Positions 11,675 through 16,680 of a DNA stretch of 23,872 bases are shown here, piece after piece. The DNA comes from a virus, in the IMG/VR virus record IMGVR_UViG_3300043446_001894, positions 1 through 23,872 of that record; one strand, 5' to 3'. The notes beneath the pieces are model-generated. The model did not search any database. It had not been told where the DNA came from and saw nothing but the letters and a program-made list of their open reading frames with translations. The translations under genes were made by a program, and so were the position numbers. Every line of letters begins with the position of its first letter. Position 1 is the stretch's first letter.

Positions 11675-11886
11675 CAAATCACATCCACAATTCTGATGAA
11701 CGAGTGAGTTCCGTGTTCATTGAGTGATTCTTCTTTTTGTCGCAACTCAAACAACTCCACAACTGCTGTATTTAGAAACGAGGTCAATTCATCTTCTTTC
11801 ATTGTTAGCAATTGAGGAAACGCGTCTAGGCTCATCTCGTGCTCAAAGACGACTACTGTTTTCTTCATTAGTTTATTATTAGACAT
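11674..11886 (-). CDS. Small paralogous protein B, 70 aa
   Basis: Duplicate of 11064-11273 (shared NKL-x-K-x-TVVVFEHE, SL-x-x-FP, ELT-x-FLNTAVV, SFIR-x-x-DVI). ATG at 11886 overlaps the upstream gene by 8 nt, whereas copy A begins its own operon with a promoter. So the duplication has been re-embedded in a different context. Function unknown. Confidence 0.75.
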   Translation of the reverse strand: MSNNKLMKKTVVVFEHEMSLDAFPQLLTMKEDELTSFLNTAVVELFELRQKEESLNEHGTHSFIRIVDVI

Positions 11887-12088
11887 TACTCATCAACCAA
11901 TCTTCCATATCTGGATTCTCTTCTAAAGAGAGGAAACTTTCCTCATCTTCTAACTCTACCATAGGCTCTTCCCATGGCGCAACTAGGTCAGAGGAATATT
12001 CTACAAACTCCTCTAACTTTTCTTCCCAAACTTCAGGGGTATCCCAAATTGTTTGGTCTTGTTTTTCCCAACTATATTGATAACTCAT
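11879..12088 (-). CDS. Very acidic Trp-containing protein, 69 aa
   Basis: The start is taken as ATG 12088, which forms TAATG with the upstream stop; an in-frame upstream extension to 12115 lies wholly in the preceding gene. The protein is extremely acidic (many Glu, five Trp) and could act as a DNA mimic, but that is only a composition argument. Confidence 0.65.
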   Translation of the reverse strand: MSYQYSWEKQDQTIWDTPEVWEEKLEEFVEYSSDLVAPWEEPMVELEDEESFLSLEENPDMEDWLMSNV

Positions 12089-12270
12089 TACGCACTCACC
12101 TTTACAATTCCGCAAGCCTCACGAAACTTATCATAGTCAAAATTAGGATTATCACTAGCGCAATAATCAGCAATATCCTCAACCAAATCCTCGAAAGTAA
12201 ATCGTTCGATTAGTTCTGAAAATGATTCTAGAATATCTGCTAGAGTAACATAGTCTTTTCTTGTTAGCAT
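12088..12270 (-). CDS. Hypothetical acidic helical protein, 60 aa
   Basis: ATG at 12270 is preceded by AAAAGGAGAAAAATA, a strong Shine-Dalgarno. The product is helical and acidic, with FEDLVEDIADYCASDNPNFD and a Cys-containing C-terminus. It heads the six-gene operon 11407-12270, driven by a promoter with a CRP-like site. Confidence 0.7.
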   Translation of the reverse strand: MLTRKDYVTLADILESFSELIERFTFEDLVEDIADYCASDNPNFDYDKFREACGIVKVSA

Positions 12271-12304
12271 TATTTTTCTCCTTTTCGGTTCTTGTTATAT
12301 TCTT

Positions 12305-12333
12305 ATACTACACGAAGCCACCGACAAACGCAA
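12305..12333 (-). promoter_or_regulatory. Promoter of the 12270 operon
   Basis: TTGCGT (12333-12328), 17-bp spacer, TAGTAT (12310-12305), leftward. Its upstream sequence (TTCTGGACAT, then TGTGTTTT and ATCACA elements) parallels that of the 8548 promoter. Confidence 0.6.
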
Positions 12334-12368
12334 ATCCAAATTTGGGAGATTCTGGACATCTGCGTAAT

Positions 12369-12384
12369 TGTGTTTTTTATCACA
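12369..12384. promoter_or_regulatory. CRP/GlxR-like site TGTGT-N6-TCACA
   Basis: TGTGT-TTTTTA-TCACA (plus strand), in the same order relative to GGACAT and the -35 as at the 8548 promoter. Confidence 0.5.
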
Positions 12385-12398
12385 GGACAAAACGGACA

Positions 12399-12411
12399 CC
12401 CCCGGGCCGCG
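12399..12411. repeat. GC box (CCCCCGGGCCGCG)
   Basis: GC-only stretch adjoining the 25-nt repeat at 12411-12435, at the boundary of two early operons. Confidence 0.45.
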
Positions 12412-12435
12412 ACACGCCCGAACGCGTTACACGAA
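12411..12435. repeat. 25-nt dispersed repeat, copy 1
   Basis: GACACGCCCGAA, two variable bases, then CGTTACACGAA. Copy 2 is at 13549-13573 (23 of 25 identical), and a 10-nt fragment is at 13676-13685. On the minus strand the centre can form a short ACGC/GCGT hairpin with a UUCG-containing loop. Located 8 nt after the stop of the 31-aa zinc protein. Confidence 0.55.
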
Positions 12436-12442
12436 TATTTTC

Positions 12443-12538
12443 CTATTTTTTGCCAGGGCGAATCAACTCATTACAATCCGCACACAGATACGCATTTTTT
12501 AGAATACGGAATTTACGACATAGGCTACACTTTTTCAT
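12443..12538 (-). CDS. Micro zinc-ribbon protein, 31 aa
   Basis: ATG at 12538 overlaps the upstream TGA (ATGA) and has GGAGGATCA before it. Two pairs, CSLC near residue 4 and CADC near residue 19, give a compact zinc ribbon. The rest is basic (KFRILKN, LIRPGKK). Last gene of the operon that starts at 13421. Confidence 0.65.
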   Translation of the reverse strand: MKKCSLCRKFRILKNAYLCADCNELIRPGKK

Positions 12539-12627
12539 TGATCCTCCAAATCAAAAAATAATAACGCAAGCGCAGCGCCTAGAAGTGTAGCCACTACGCC
12601 CAAACCAAACACGATTACATAGAACAT
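12535..12627 (-). CDS. Single-span membrane peptide, 30 aa
   Basis: ATG at 12627 overlaps the upstream stop (TAATG), and its own stop overlaps the next ATG. The product is a membrane span (FYVIVFGLGVVATLLGAALALLFF would fit the bilayer) plus an acidic tail DLEDQ. Same style as other membrane micro-peptides in this window. Confidence 0.55.
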   Translation of the reverse strand: MFYVIVFGLGVVATLLGAALALLFFDLEDQ

Positions 12628-12803
12628 TAGAGATTACCTCGCAAAGTTCCGCTTACGCCTAGAATATCGCAAGACACTTTTACGCTTACGCCTTTTGGTA
12701 AATTGTTAGGGTACTCATTTACAAATTGAGCAACGGCACCTTTAGAAGGGAGAGAGATTTCTCTAACCTCTCCCGAATATGTTTCTATTTTTACTTTATA
12801 CAT
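12627..12803 (-). CDS. Small hypothetical protein, 58 aa, paralogue of 14568-14747
   Basis: ATG at 12803 overlaps the upstream stop (TAATG). It shares with the rightward gene at 14568 the MY-x-(V/I)-K opening, a QF in the middle, LP-x-G, and LGVSG near the end. So the same small family is present on both strands. Beta-rich; function unknown. Confidence 0.7.
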   Translation of the reverse strand: MYKVKIETYSGEVREISLPSKGAVAQFVNEYPNNLPKGVSVKVSCDILGVSGTLRGNL

Positions 12804-13000
12804 TAGCGATACCTCTCTAACATCTCAACAATACCAGTAGGAGATTTCCAACCCTCACTGGTAAAGTGGTGAACATCTACAATCTCAAACTGAAACTGAA
12901 CATCACCCAATGGGTCTAACTTATGAAAACCCGCGAAGGCGGCTTTGAGATAATCCTCTGCCTCAACATAGGTTTCTAAGAATACTTTATATTTATTCAT
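12803..13000 (-). CDS. Hypothetical protein, 65 aa
   Basis: The start is set at ATG 13000, which forms TAATG with the stop of the upstream gene. Mixed alpha/beta sequence begins MNKYKVFLETYVEAEDYLKAAFAG and ends with TGIVEMLERYR. The first half resembles short phage proteins with a 'xxExYxxAxxAFxGF' helix. No function is assigned. Confidence 0.7.
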   Translation of the reverse strand: MNKYKVFLETYVEAEDYLKAAFAGFHKLDPLGDVQFQFEIVDVHHFTSEGWKSPTGIVEMLERYR

Positions 13001-13203
13001 TAGCAATCTCCGTTCTTTACAGCAACATAGCGATATTTATCTTTTATGAATCCTTGTTCGCGGATACGCACAAGGTAAGCGTCTATTCCTTGACCGAAAT
13101 AAACTTTATCGGTGAGTTCTGCCTCAACGATATAACCTCTAACAGTAGGCGAAATATAATCGCGCCCTGCTAATAAAGTTTCTACTGAATATAATTTACT
13201 CAT
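13000..13203 (-). CDS. Hypothetical beta-rich protein, 67 aa
   Basis: ATG at 13203 has AGAAAGGAAATCCCCT upstream, the best match of the window to the actinobacterial anti-Shine-Dalgarno. The product has GYIVEAELTDKVYFGQGIDAYLVRI and a basic C-terminal segment, suggesting a small beta-barrel. No family is recognised. Confidence 0.7.
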   Translation of the reverse strand: MSKLYSVETLLAGRDYISPTVRGYIVEAELTDKVYFGQGIDAYLVRIREQGFIKDKYRYVAVKNGDC

Positions 13204-13217
13204 AGGGGATTTCCTTT

Positions 13218-13421
13218 CTACTCAATTTCCCATTTAGTATAGACAATTCCTCTATCCTCATCATAGAAAGAGAATTGTGAGATATTTTGCTCACACACTT
13301 CACAGAAAGTGTAAGCCTCTCCGTCAGCGAAAGAATAAGCAACTACGGAAATTGCTTGCTTATTTGGCGTGTGAAACTTATCCCCCACGCATAGGGCTTT
13401 ATTCTTATATAGTGTAGTCAT
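13218..13421 (-). CDS. Small protein with Cys pair, 67 aa
   Basis: The chosen start is ATG 13421 (leader AAAGGTAGG, 9-10 nt upstream); the longer reading to 13553 would pass through the promoter. It contains CVGDKFHTPNKQ and a CEVC pair (residues 40-43). KFHTP-like and SVVAYSFADGE segments look like a small beta-domain. It heads the operon 12443-13421. Confidence 0.7.
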   Translation of the reverse strand: MTTLYKNKALCVGDKFHTPNKQAISVVAYSFADGEAYTFCEVCEQNISQFSFYDEDRGIVYTKWEIE

Positions 13422-13455
13422 ATTATGACCTACCTTTCTTTTATCTAATAGTCTT

Positions 13456-13484
13456 ATTGTTTCATGGATTCCGAAAAATATCAA
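13456..13484 (-). promoter_or_regulatory. Probable promoter of the 13421 operon (weak -10)
   Basis: TTGATA (13484-13479), 17-bp spacer, AACAAT (13461-13456), leftward. The -10 is poor; other nearby T-rich hexamers are possible. Confidence 0.45.
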
Positions 13485-13525
13485 GGGGACTATTCGGACA
13501 TATAGGATAAATCCAAAAGTATTTT

Positions 13526-13541
13526 TGTTATCTACATCACA
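13526..13541. promoter_or_regulatory. CRP/GlxR-like site TGTTA-N6-TCACA
   Basis: TGTTA-TCTACA-TCACA (plus strand), upstream of the 13421 promoter, with a CGGACAT motif in between. Confidence 0.45.
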
Positions 13542-13548
13542 TGCCTTC

Positions 13549-13573
13549 GACACGCCCGAATACGTTACACGAA
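13549..13573. repeat. 25-nt dispersed repeat, copy 2
   Basis: Differs from 12411-12435 at only the two central bases. Here it stands next to the CRP-like site instead of a GC box. Confidence 0.55.
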
Positions 13574-13715
13574 AATATTGGGCTTTTTTGATAGGTATAA
13601 AATAGGGGTAATTTAGATGTTAAAAAACCCAATAAAAAACCTGTGAATTTAACATGGATCTACTTAACGTAAACAACACGCCCGACTGCGGGGGCCGGGA
13701 CCCAAAAAGGGCCTG
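13574..13715. other. Noncoding boundary between two leftward operons
   Basis: No gene seen. It holds an 8-bp inverted repeat ATGTTAAA/TTTAACAT (about 13618-13654), a 10-nt fragment of the dispersed repeat (13676-13685), a GC box (13690-13699), and a short GGCCC/GGGTC hairpin right after the stop at 13716. Confidence 0.45.
13690..13699. repeat. GC box (GGGGGCCGGG)
   Basis: GC-only stretch downstream of the 34-aa membrane peptide gene, joined to the dispersed-repeat fragment. Confidence 0.45.
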
Positions 13716-13820
13716 TTAGATTAAAAACCAATCAGTAAAACCTGCAGCAAAGAAGAACGCTGCAAAGATAACTATCATTACTACACCAACTATATCTGAA
13801 GTACTTTGTTTATTAAACAT
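13716..13820 (-). CDS. Single-span membrane peptide, 34 aa
   Basis: ATG at 13820 overlaps the upstream stop (TAATG). A hydrophobic segment (IVGVVMIVIFAAFFFAAGF) forms one membrane span. Part of the first leftward operon after the divergence point. Confidence 0.55.
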   Translation of the reverse strand: MFNKQSTSDIVGVVMIVIFAAFFFAAGFTDWFLI

Positions 13821-13903
13821 TAGAACTCCATTTCATAGGCTAGTTCTTCACGCATCATGTCTGCGTATAGTTCCTCAAAGTATTCGTTATTTTCTGTATT
13901 CAT
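13820..13903 (-). CDS. Acidic micro-peptide, 27 aa
   Basis: ATG at 13903 lies 5-8 nt after AGAAAGGTAA, and a clear promoter stands upstream. The 27 residues are acidic and aromatic (NNEYFEELYADMMREELAY). First leftward gene after the divergence region. The strong signals support translation despite the size. Confidence 0.55.
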   Translation of the reverse strand: MNTENNEYFEELYADMMREELAYEMEF

Positions 13904-13939
13904 TTTAGTTTACCTTTCTAGTAACTTTCTTATAGGATA

Positions 13940-13968
13940 AGACTAGCATATGATGTGCCAAAAGTCAA
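13940..13968 (-). promoter_or_regulatory. SigA promoter, first leftward early unit
   Basis: TTGACT (13968-13963), 17-bp spacer, TAGTCT (13945-13940), reading to the ATG at 13903. Confidence 0.7.
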
Positions 13969-13978
13969 GGGGTAATCG

Positions 13979-13994
13979 TGTGGTGTTCGTCACA
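13979..13994. promoter_or_regulatory. CRP/GlxR-like site TGTGG-N6-TCACA
   Basis: TGTGG-TGTTCG-TCACA (plus strand), about 10 bp upstream of the -35, the same placement as at 7718-7733. Confidence 0.5.
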
Positions 13995-14003
13995 TATATA
14001 AAA

Positions 14004-14099
14004 CGGACATATTGGACTATATCCCGGCGATGTCCGATTTGCCCTACTTTAGGCAGTCATTTTAGTCAAAGAAAAAATATTTTTTGAAATGTCCGATTT
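14004..14099. promoter_or_regulatory. ATGTCCG boxes in the divergence region
   Basis: CGGACAT (14004-14010) is inverted relative to ATGTCCGATTT at 14030-14040, and that 11-mer recurs exactly at 14089-14099. These lie between the leftward and rightward early promoters, and the ATGTCC core recurs upstream of other early promoters. Confidence 0.5.
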
Positions 14100-14114
14100 A
14101 TTAGCATTTCTAAT

Positions 14115-14143
14115 TTGATTTTGTCAGACCATGAGAGTAAAGT
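14115..14143 (+). promoter_or_regulatory. Rightward early promoter
   Basis: TTGATT (14115-14120), 17-bp spacer, TAAAGT (14138-14143). A leader of about 40 nt precedes the AGAAAGG site of the gene at 14193. Confidence 0.55.
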
Positions 14144-14192
14144 ACGGGGTATAAGGAAGTTAGGGAAAGCCCCTAAACTAGAAAGGGTAGAT

Positions 14193-14357
14193 ATGAGAAT
14201 CTACTATGAAGAATCAGTACAGTATCAACAAGAGGCTTATGGTATGCCTAGAAAATATCAAGGTGATTTACTTCCTGAATGGAAGAAAAAACAAATTAGA
14301 GATAGTATTGCTAAGGCTAAGGCTATCCTAGAAGAAAGGAAACGCAATGAAGTTTGA
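14193..14357 (+). CDS. Hypothetical basic helical protein, 54 aa
   Basis: The start is set at ATG 14193, because AGAAAGGGTAG lies just upstream and the promoter at 14115-14143 falls inside any longer reading. The product opens MRIYYEESVQYQQEAYGMP and has a long basic helix (WKKKQIRDSIAKAKAILEERKR). Function unknown. First gene of the rightward early unit. Confidence 0.65.
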   Translation: MRIYYEESVQYQQEAYGMPRKYQGDLLPEWKKKQIRDSIAKAKAILEERKRNEV

Positions 14358-14448
14358 GTGTATGCGTTGTCTAGATAGTTGGATATATCTAACAAAAGAA
14401 AATGATGTTTGGATAAAAAATTATTGTGAACATGAAGTGAAAGGATAA
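14347..14448 (+). CDS. Micro zinc-binding protein, 33 aa
   Basis: ATG at 14347 overlaps the upstream gene by 11 nt. A CMRC pair near residue 5 and CEH near residue 27 form a plausible C3H zinc site. The middle is Trp/Tyr-rich (SWIYLTKENDVWIKNY). Confidence 0.6.
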   Translation: MKFECMRCLDSWIYLTKENDVWIKNYCEHEVKG

Positions 14449-14452
14449 GGAA

Positions 14453-14575
14453 ATGGGAAATTTATTAGACGTTATTAGCGTTGAATGTGTTGAATGTATG
14501 AGCGCAGGTTTTGTGTTCTATGGTGACGAGGGCATGATGGTCATGCCTTGTGAATGTGAGGAGCAATATGTATAA
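14453..14575 (+). CDS. Micro zinc-binding protein, 40 aa
   Basis: ATG at 14453 with AAGGATAAGGAA before it. The product has CVEC near residue 12 and C-x-C near residue 33, Met-rich between (EGMMVMP). It overlaps the next gene by 8 nt. Likely a small metal-binding adaptor. Confidence 0.6.
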   Translation: MGNLLDVISVECVECMSAGFVFYGDEGMMVMPCECEEQYV

Positions 14576-14747
14576 CATCAAACTAACTAACTCAAGCGGT
14601 ACTGAAAAAGTTATTCGCTTTACAGAAAAGAAACTAGCAGAGCAATTTATCAAGGAATTACCTACTAAATTGCCTAGCGGTAGTCGTGTCAGAATTGACG
14701 CTGATTTATTAGGTGTTAGCGGGTATGTAGGGGGTCTTGCTCAATAA
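14568..14747 (+). CDS. Small hypothetical protein, 59 aa, paralogue of 12627-12803
   Basis: The start is at ATG 14568, preceded by GTGAGGAGCA; the longer frame start at 14550 lacks a site. It shares MY-x-I-K, QF, LP-x-G and LGVSG with the leftward gene at 12627. Followed by a terminator hairpin. Confidence 0.7.
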   Translation: MYNIKLTNSSGTEKVIRFTEKKLAEQFIKELPTKLPSGSRVRIDADLLGVSGYVGGLAQ

Positions 14748-14787
14748 AAAAAGATCCTGTGTGTAGTATATAAAAATAGTGGGTGCA

Positions 14788-14814
14788 TAGTGGTGTGTGC
14801 TCACTAATTTTTTT
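14788..14814 (+). terminator. Rho-independent terminator
   Basis: Stem TAGTG/CACTA with a 9-nt loop, followed by a run of seven T (14808-14814). It ends the rightward early unit 14193-14747. Confidence 0.6.
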
Positions 14815-14900
14815 GTTTATTTTTTTTAAAATCCTGCATCGTACATCTTTGAAAAATATTCAGATTTTCCTAAATACAAAATTTTTCAGATTTTTCAGGG

Positions 14901-14906
14901 TATAAT
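14901..14906 (+). promoter_or_regulatory. -10 box of a leaderless promoter
   Basis: TATAAT, 6 nt before the ATG at 14913. Upstream are two close copies of TTTTTCAG. Confidence 0.6.
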
Positions 14907-14912
14907 AAATAT

Positions 14913-15086
14913 ATGATCTGCTCACACGTATACGAAGAAACTATAGACTATATCTGTAGAAAATGTGACGAACCAACCCATAAAACAAAATGGCTTGCTT
15001 GGAGACAAGAACATAAAAAATATCAAAAAGAAATGAATGTTTGGAGCAGAGAATATGAAAATCCTACAGTTTGGTGGTCGATCTAA
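14913..15086 (+). CDS. Small zinc-finger-like protein, 57 aa, leaderless
   Basis: ATG at 14913 lies exactly 6 nt after TATAAT. The N-terminus has C3-x-H5 and CRKC at residues 15-18, a CxH...CxxC zinc site. This is followed by a Trp/Lys-rich helical half (WLAWRQEHKKYQKEMNVW). It heads a run of four small genes to 15587. Confidence 0.65.
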   Translation: MICSHVYEETIDYICRKCDEPTHKTKWLAWRQEHKKYQKEMNVWSREYENPTVWWSI

Positions 15087-15248
15087 ATGGGCATATTAGA
15101 AAATTTCGAGGCATGGGTTAACTTTGATGACGAAAATGATAATCTGGCTTTGAAGATATTTAAAGAAGATGTTTGCGAGAATTGCGGGTGTAAAGATGAG
15201 CAATCTATCAAAGATCTACTATCTCCTGAAGAACCTAGACAATCTTGA
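15087..15248 (+). CDS. Small protein with CENCGC motif, 53 aa
   Basis: ATG directly abuts the upstream stop (TAA-ATG). The product is acidic at the N-terminus (NFDDENDN), with CENCGC at residues 30-35. Its 3' part overlaps the next gene by 53 nt. Metal binding is likely, role unknown. Confidence 0.6.
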   Translation: MGILENFEAWVNFDDENDNLALKIFKEDVCENCGCKDEQSIKDLLSPEEPRQS

Positions 15249-15393
15249 AATAAAAATTTCAGAATTAGAAATAGCAAAACAAATTGAAGATGATGCTTAT
15301 GGCAATTTATGGTATGAAGAGAAAATTGACGAGGCAGAAAAAAAGGTAATAAAAATTAAACAACTACTAGTAGATTTGGTAAAAGAACTATGA
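15196..15393 (+). CDS. Coiled-coil protein, 65 aa
   Basis: The start is taken at ATG 15196 (MSNLSKIYYLLKNL); a longer reading from 15169 is possible. The whole product is heptad-like with Leu/Ile at regular spacing and Glu/Lys around it. The long overlap with the preceding gene is unusual here, so the start is uncertain. Confidence 0.55.
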   Translation: MSNLSKIYYLLKNLDNLEIKISELEIAKQIEDDAYGNLWYEEKIDEAEKKVIKIKQLLVDLVKEL

Positions 15394-15587
15394 CAGAAGC
15401 AGAAATATTATTTAATAAACTTAAACAAGAAACTTTGTTATTTTGTAACAACATGTTAGAACTTAATAAGGATAATGATAACGTTATTATAGAAAAATCT
15501 ATGTTTAAAAATTTTAAATGGTTCGTATCATTACAAGAACTATCCACTAATGATTCTTTTGGTGATAACGGCAGCAATTCTGGGTAA
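15390..15587 (+). CDS. Hypothetical helical protein, 65 aa
   Basis: ATG overlaps the upstream stop (ATGA). It opens MTEAEILFNKLKQETLLFCNNMLELNKDND, followed by an aromatic stretch and a Ser/Asn/Gly-rich tail. The last 48 nt overlap the convergent leftward gene 15540-15722. Confidence 0.6.
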   Translation: MTEAEILFNKLKQETLLFCNNMLELNKDNDNVIIEKSMFKNFKWFVSLQELSTNDSFGDNGSNSG

Positions 15588-15722
15588 TTTTTTATAATTA
15601 TTTTTTACATCTTCTTCTATTTCTTTTGAAGAAAGTCCACGCTTTACTCCATAGGCTCTAATTTGTTTTTCCATTTCTTCAATAATAATTGACATTATTT
15701 GTTTTGGATCAGTAATCACCAT
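15540..15722 (-). CDS. Hypothetical protein, 60 aa
   Basis: The start is set at ATG 15722 inside the stop junction of the zinc protein (ATGGTGA), the same junction as between the DHH-like gene and the zinc gene. The product is mixed-charge and helical (QIMSIIIEEMEKQIRAYGVKR). It overlaps the rightward gene 15390-15587 tail to tail. Confidence 0.6.
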   Translation of the reverse strand: MVITDPKQIMSIIIEEMEKQIRAYGVKRGLSSKEIEEDVKNNYKKLPRIAAVITKRIISG

Positions 15723-15877
15723 TTCTCCAAAGGACAAGTATTTTCTGCTCTATCTACTTTAATATTAACACCACATCCACATTGTCTACAAGTCATGGTG
15801 TTTTTGCGAAGCCAATCACAATTCATGCAAATTTCCAAACGGGATTTACCAAGATCTGTTTCTGGCTCAATCACCAT
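15716..15877 (-). CDS. Zinc protein (CxxC ... CxxCGC ... CPxxKW), 53 aa
   Basis: ATG at 15877 overlaps the DHH-like gene by 7 nt. Motifs in order: RLEICMNCDWL, CRQCGCGV, then a K-x-D segment and CPLEKW at the end. The same layout occurs in 21251-21505 (RFEICKACPEL, CKKCGCFM, CPIGKW), so these are paralogues. The family is common beside phage structural genes; a structural-zinc, protein-binding role is likely. Confidence 0.75.
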   Translation of the reverse strand: MVIEPETDLGKSRLEICMNCDWLRKNTMTCRQCGCGVNIKVDRAENTCPLEKW

Positions 15878-16656
15878 TCTACTTCATCCTTATATGTAAC
15901 GCTATATTCGCCACCATAAACTTCTGCGTATGACATGATATCTTTATTATATCTTATACAGGTTGTTTTATCTACTAGTCCTGTTTGATACTTATATCCC
16001 CTGGTCAATTCCCTGACTGAAAAATTCCAAGTTGCTTCTTTTTTAAGCATATCGTTCATTTGAGCCATATATTTATCTTTGCCTAATCGTCTTGAAACAA
16101 AGCCTTGCTTGCCTTCCATATGAGCCATATGTTTTTCCACAGAGTTGTGGATATCATTGTTCATAACAAATTGTGTTTGTGGACAATCCAACAACATTGA
16201 CCAATTTTGCATGTTAGGTGCGTAATCGACTTTATTTTTGTAAGTCGAATCTGCATATGCCATGCATAGGTTGTCAGAAAGTGTTGTTTGAGACTCTATT
16301 GCAAACGCGAGAAGAAAACATGTTGCGAACGGAAATTTATCGCTATACTTTTTGACTTTGTAATGCGTATTGGGATTAAATGATTCGATATGAATGTTAT
16401 CTTCCATAAGTCGCATGTGATTTCCAATAGATGCGTATTTAGGAGAGTTCATGTCACAGTCAACGAAGAGACAGTCTTCTGGATCGATGCCCTCCGCGAG
16501 AAGTAAAAGATTTTTATCATATGTACCAACAACGGTTGCACCGTTATATTGCCAGATTAATTTTGCGGAGATCAAACCATCAATATCAGGGGAAATTATT
16601 AGGTTTTTTGAATAGTCAAGCGTTGCAAGTATTTCTTTTCTCAAAACTCTCCTCAA
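15871..16656 (-). CDS. DHH-phosphoesterase-like protein, about 261 aa
   Basis: Near residue 23 it has IISPDIDGLISAKLI, the D-x-D-G-x-x-S-A pattern of motif I in the DHH phosphoesterase superfamily (RecJ, NrnA, PpaC type). Next comes LFVDCDMN (motif-II-like) and IGNHM in the place of the DHH motif. MAYADS further on could supply another Asp. So it is probably a divergent metal-dependent phosphoesterase or nuclease, with the canonical DHH altered. The likely start is TTG 16656 (TATAAT 6 nt upstream) or TTG 16644, which has GAGGAG in front. Leads the unit 15540-16656. Confidence 0.6.
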   Translation of the reverse strand: MRRVLRKEILATLDYSKNLIISPDIDGLISAKLIWQYNGATVVGTYDKNLLLLAEGIDPEDCLFVDCDMNSPKYASIGNHMRLMEDNIHIESFNPNTHYKVKKYSDKFPFATCFLLAFAIESQTTLSDNLCMAYADSTYKNKVDYAPNMQNWSMLLDCPQTQFVMNNDIHNSVEKHMAHMEGKQGFVSRRLGKDKYMAQMNDMLKKEATWNFSVRELTRGYKYQTGLVDKTTCIRYNKDIMSYAEVYGGEYSVTYKDEVEW

Positions 16657-16662
16657 AATTGT

Positions 16663-16670
16663 ATTATAAT
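16663..16670. promoter_or_regulatory. Shared palindromic -10 (ATTATAAT) of a divergent pair
   Basis: ATTATAAT reads as TATAAT on both strands: leftward 6 nt before TTG 16656, rightward 10 nt before ATG 16681. Only one polymerase could use it at a time. Confidence 0.5.
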
Positions 16671-16680
16671 TAAACTTATC

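Noticed and set aside
12261-12590. Two rightward ORFs of 89 and 109 codons
   Set aside because: They cross a promoter region, a GC box and the small leftward genes, with no start signals.
13218-13553. 111-codon reading of the 13421 gene
   Set aside because: The first 44 codons cover the promoter, the CRP-like site and part of the dispersed repeat; ATG 13421 with AAAGGTAGG fits better.
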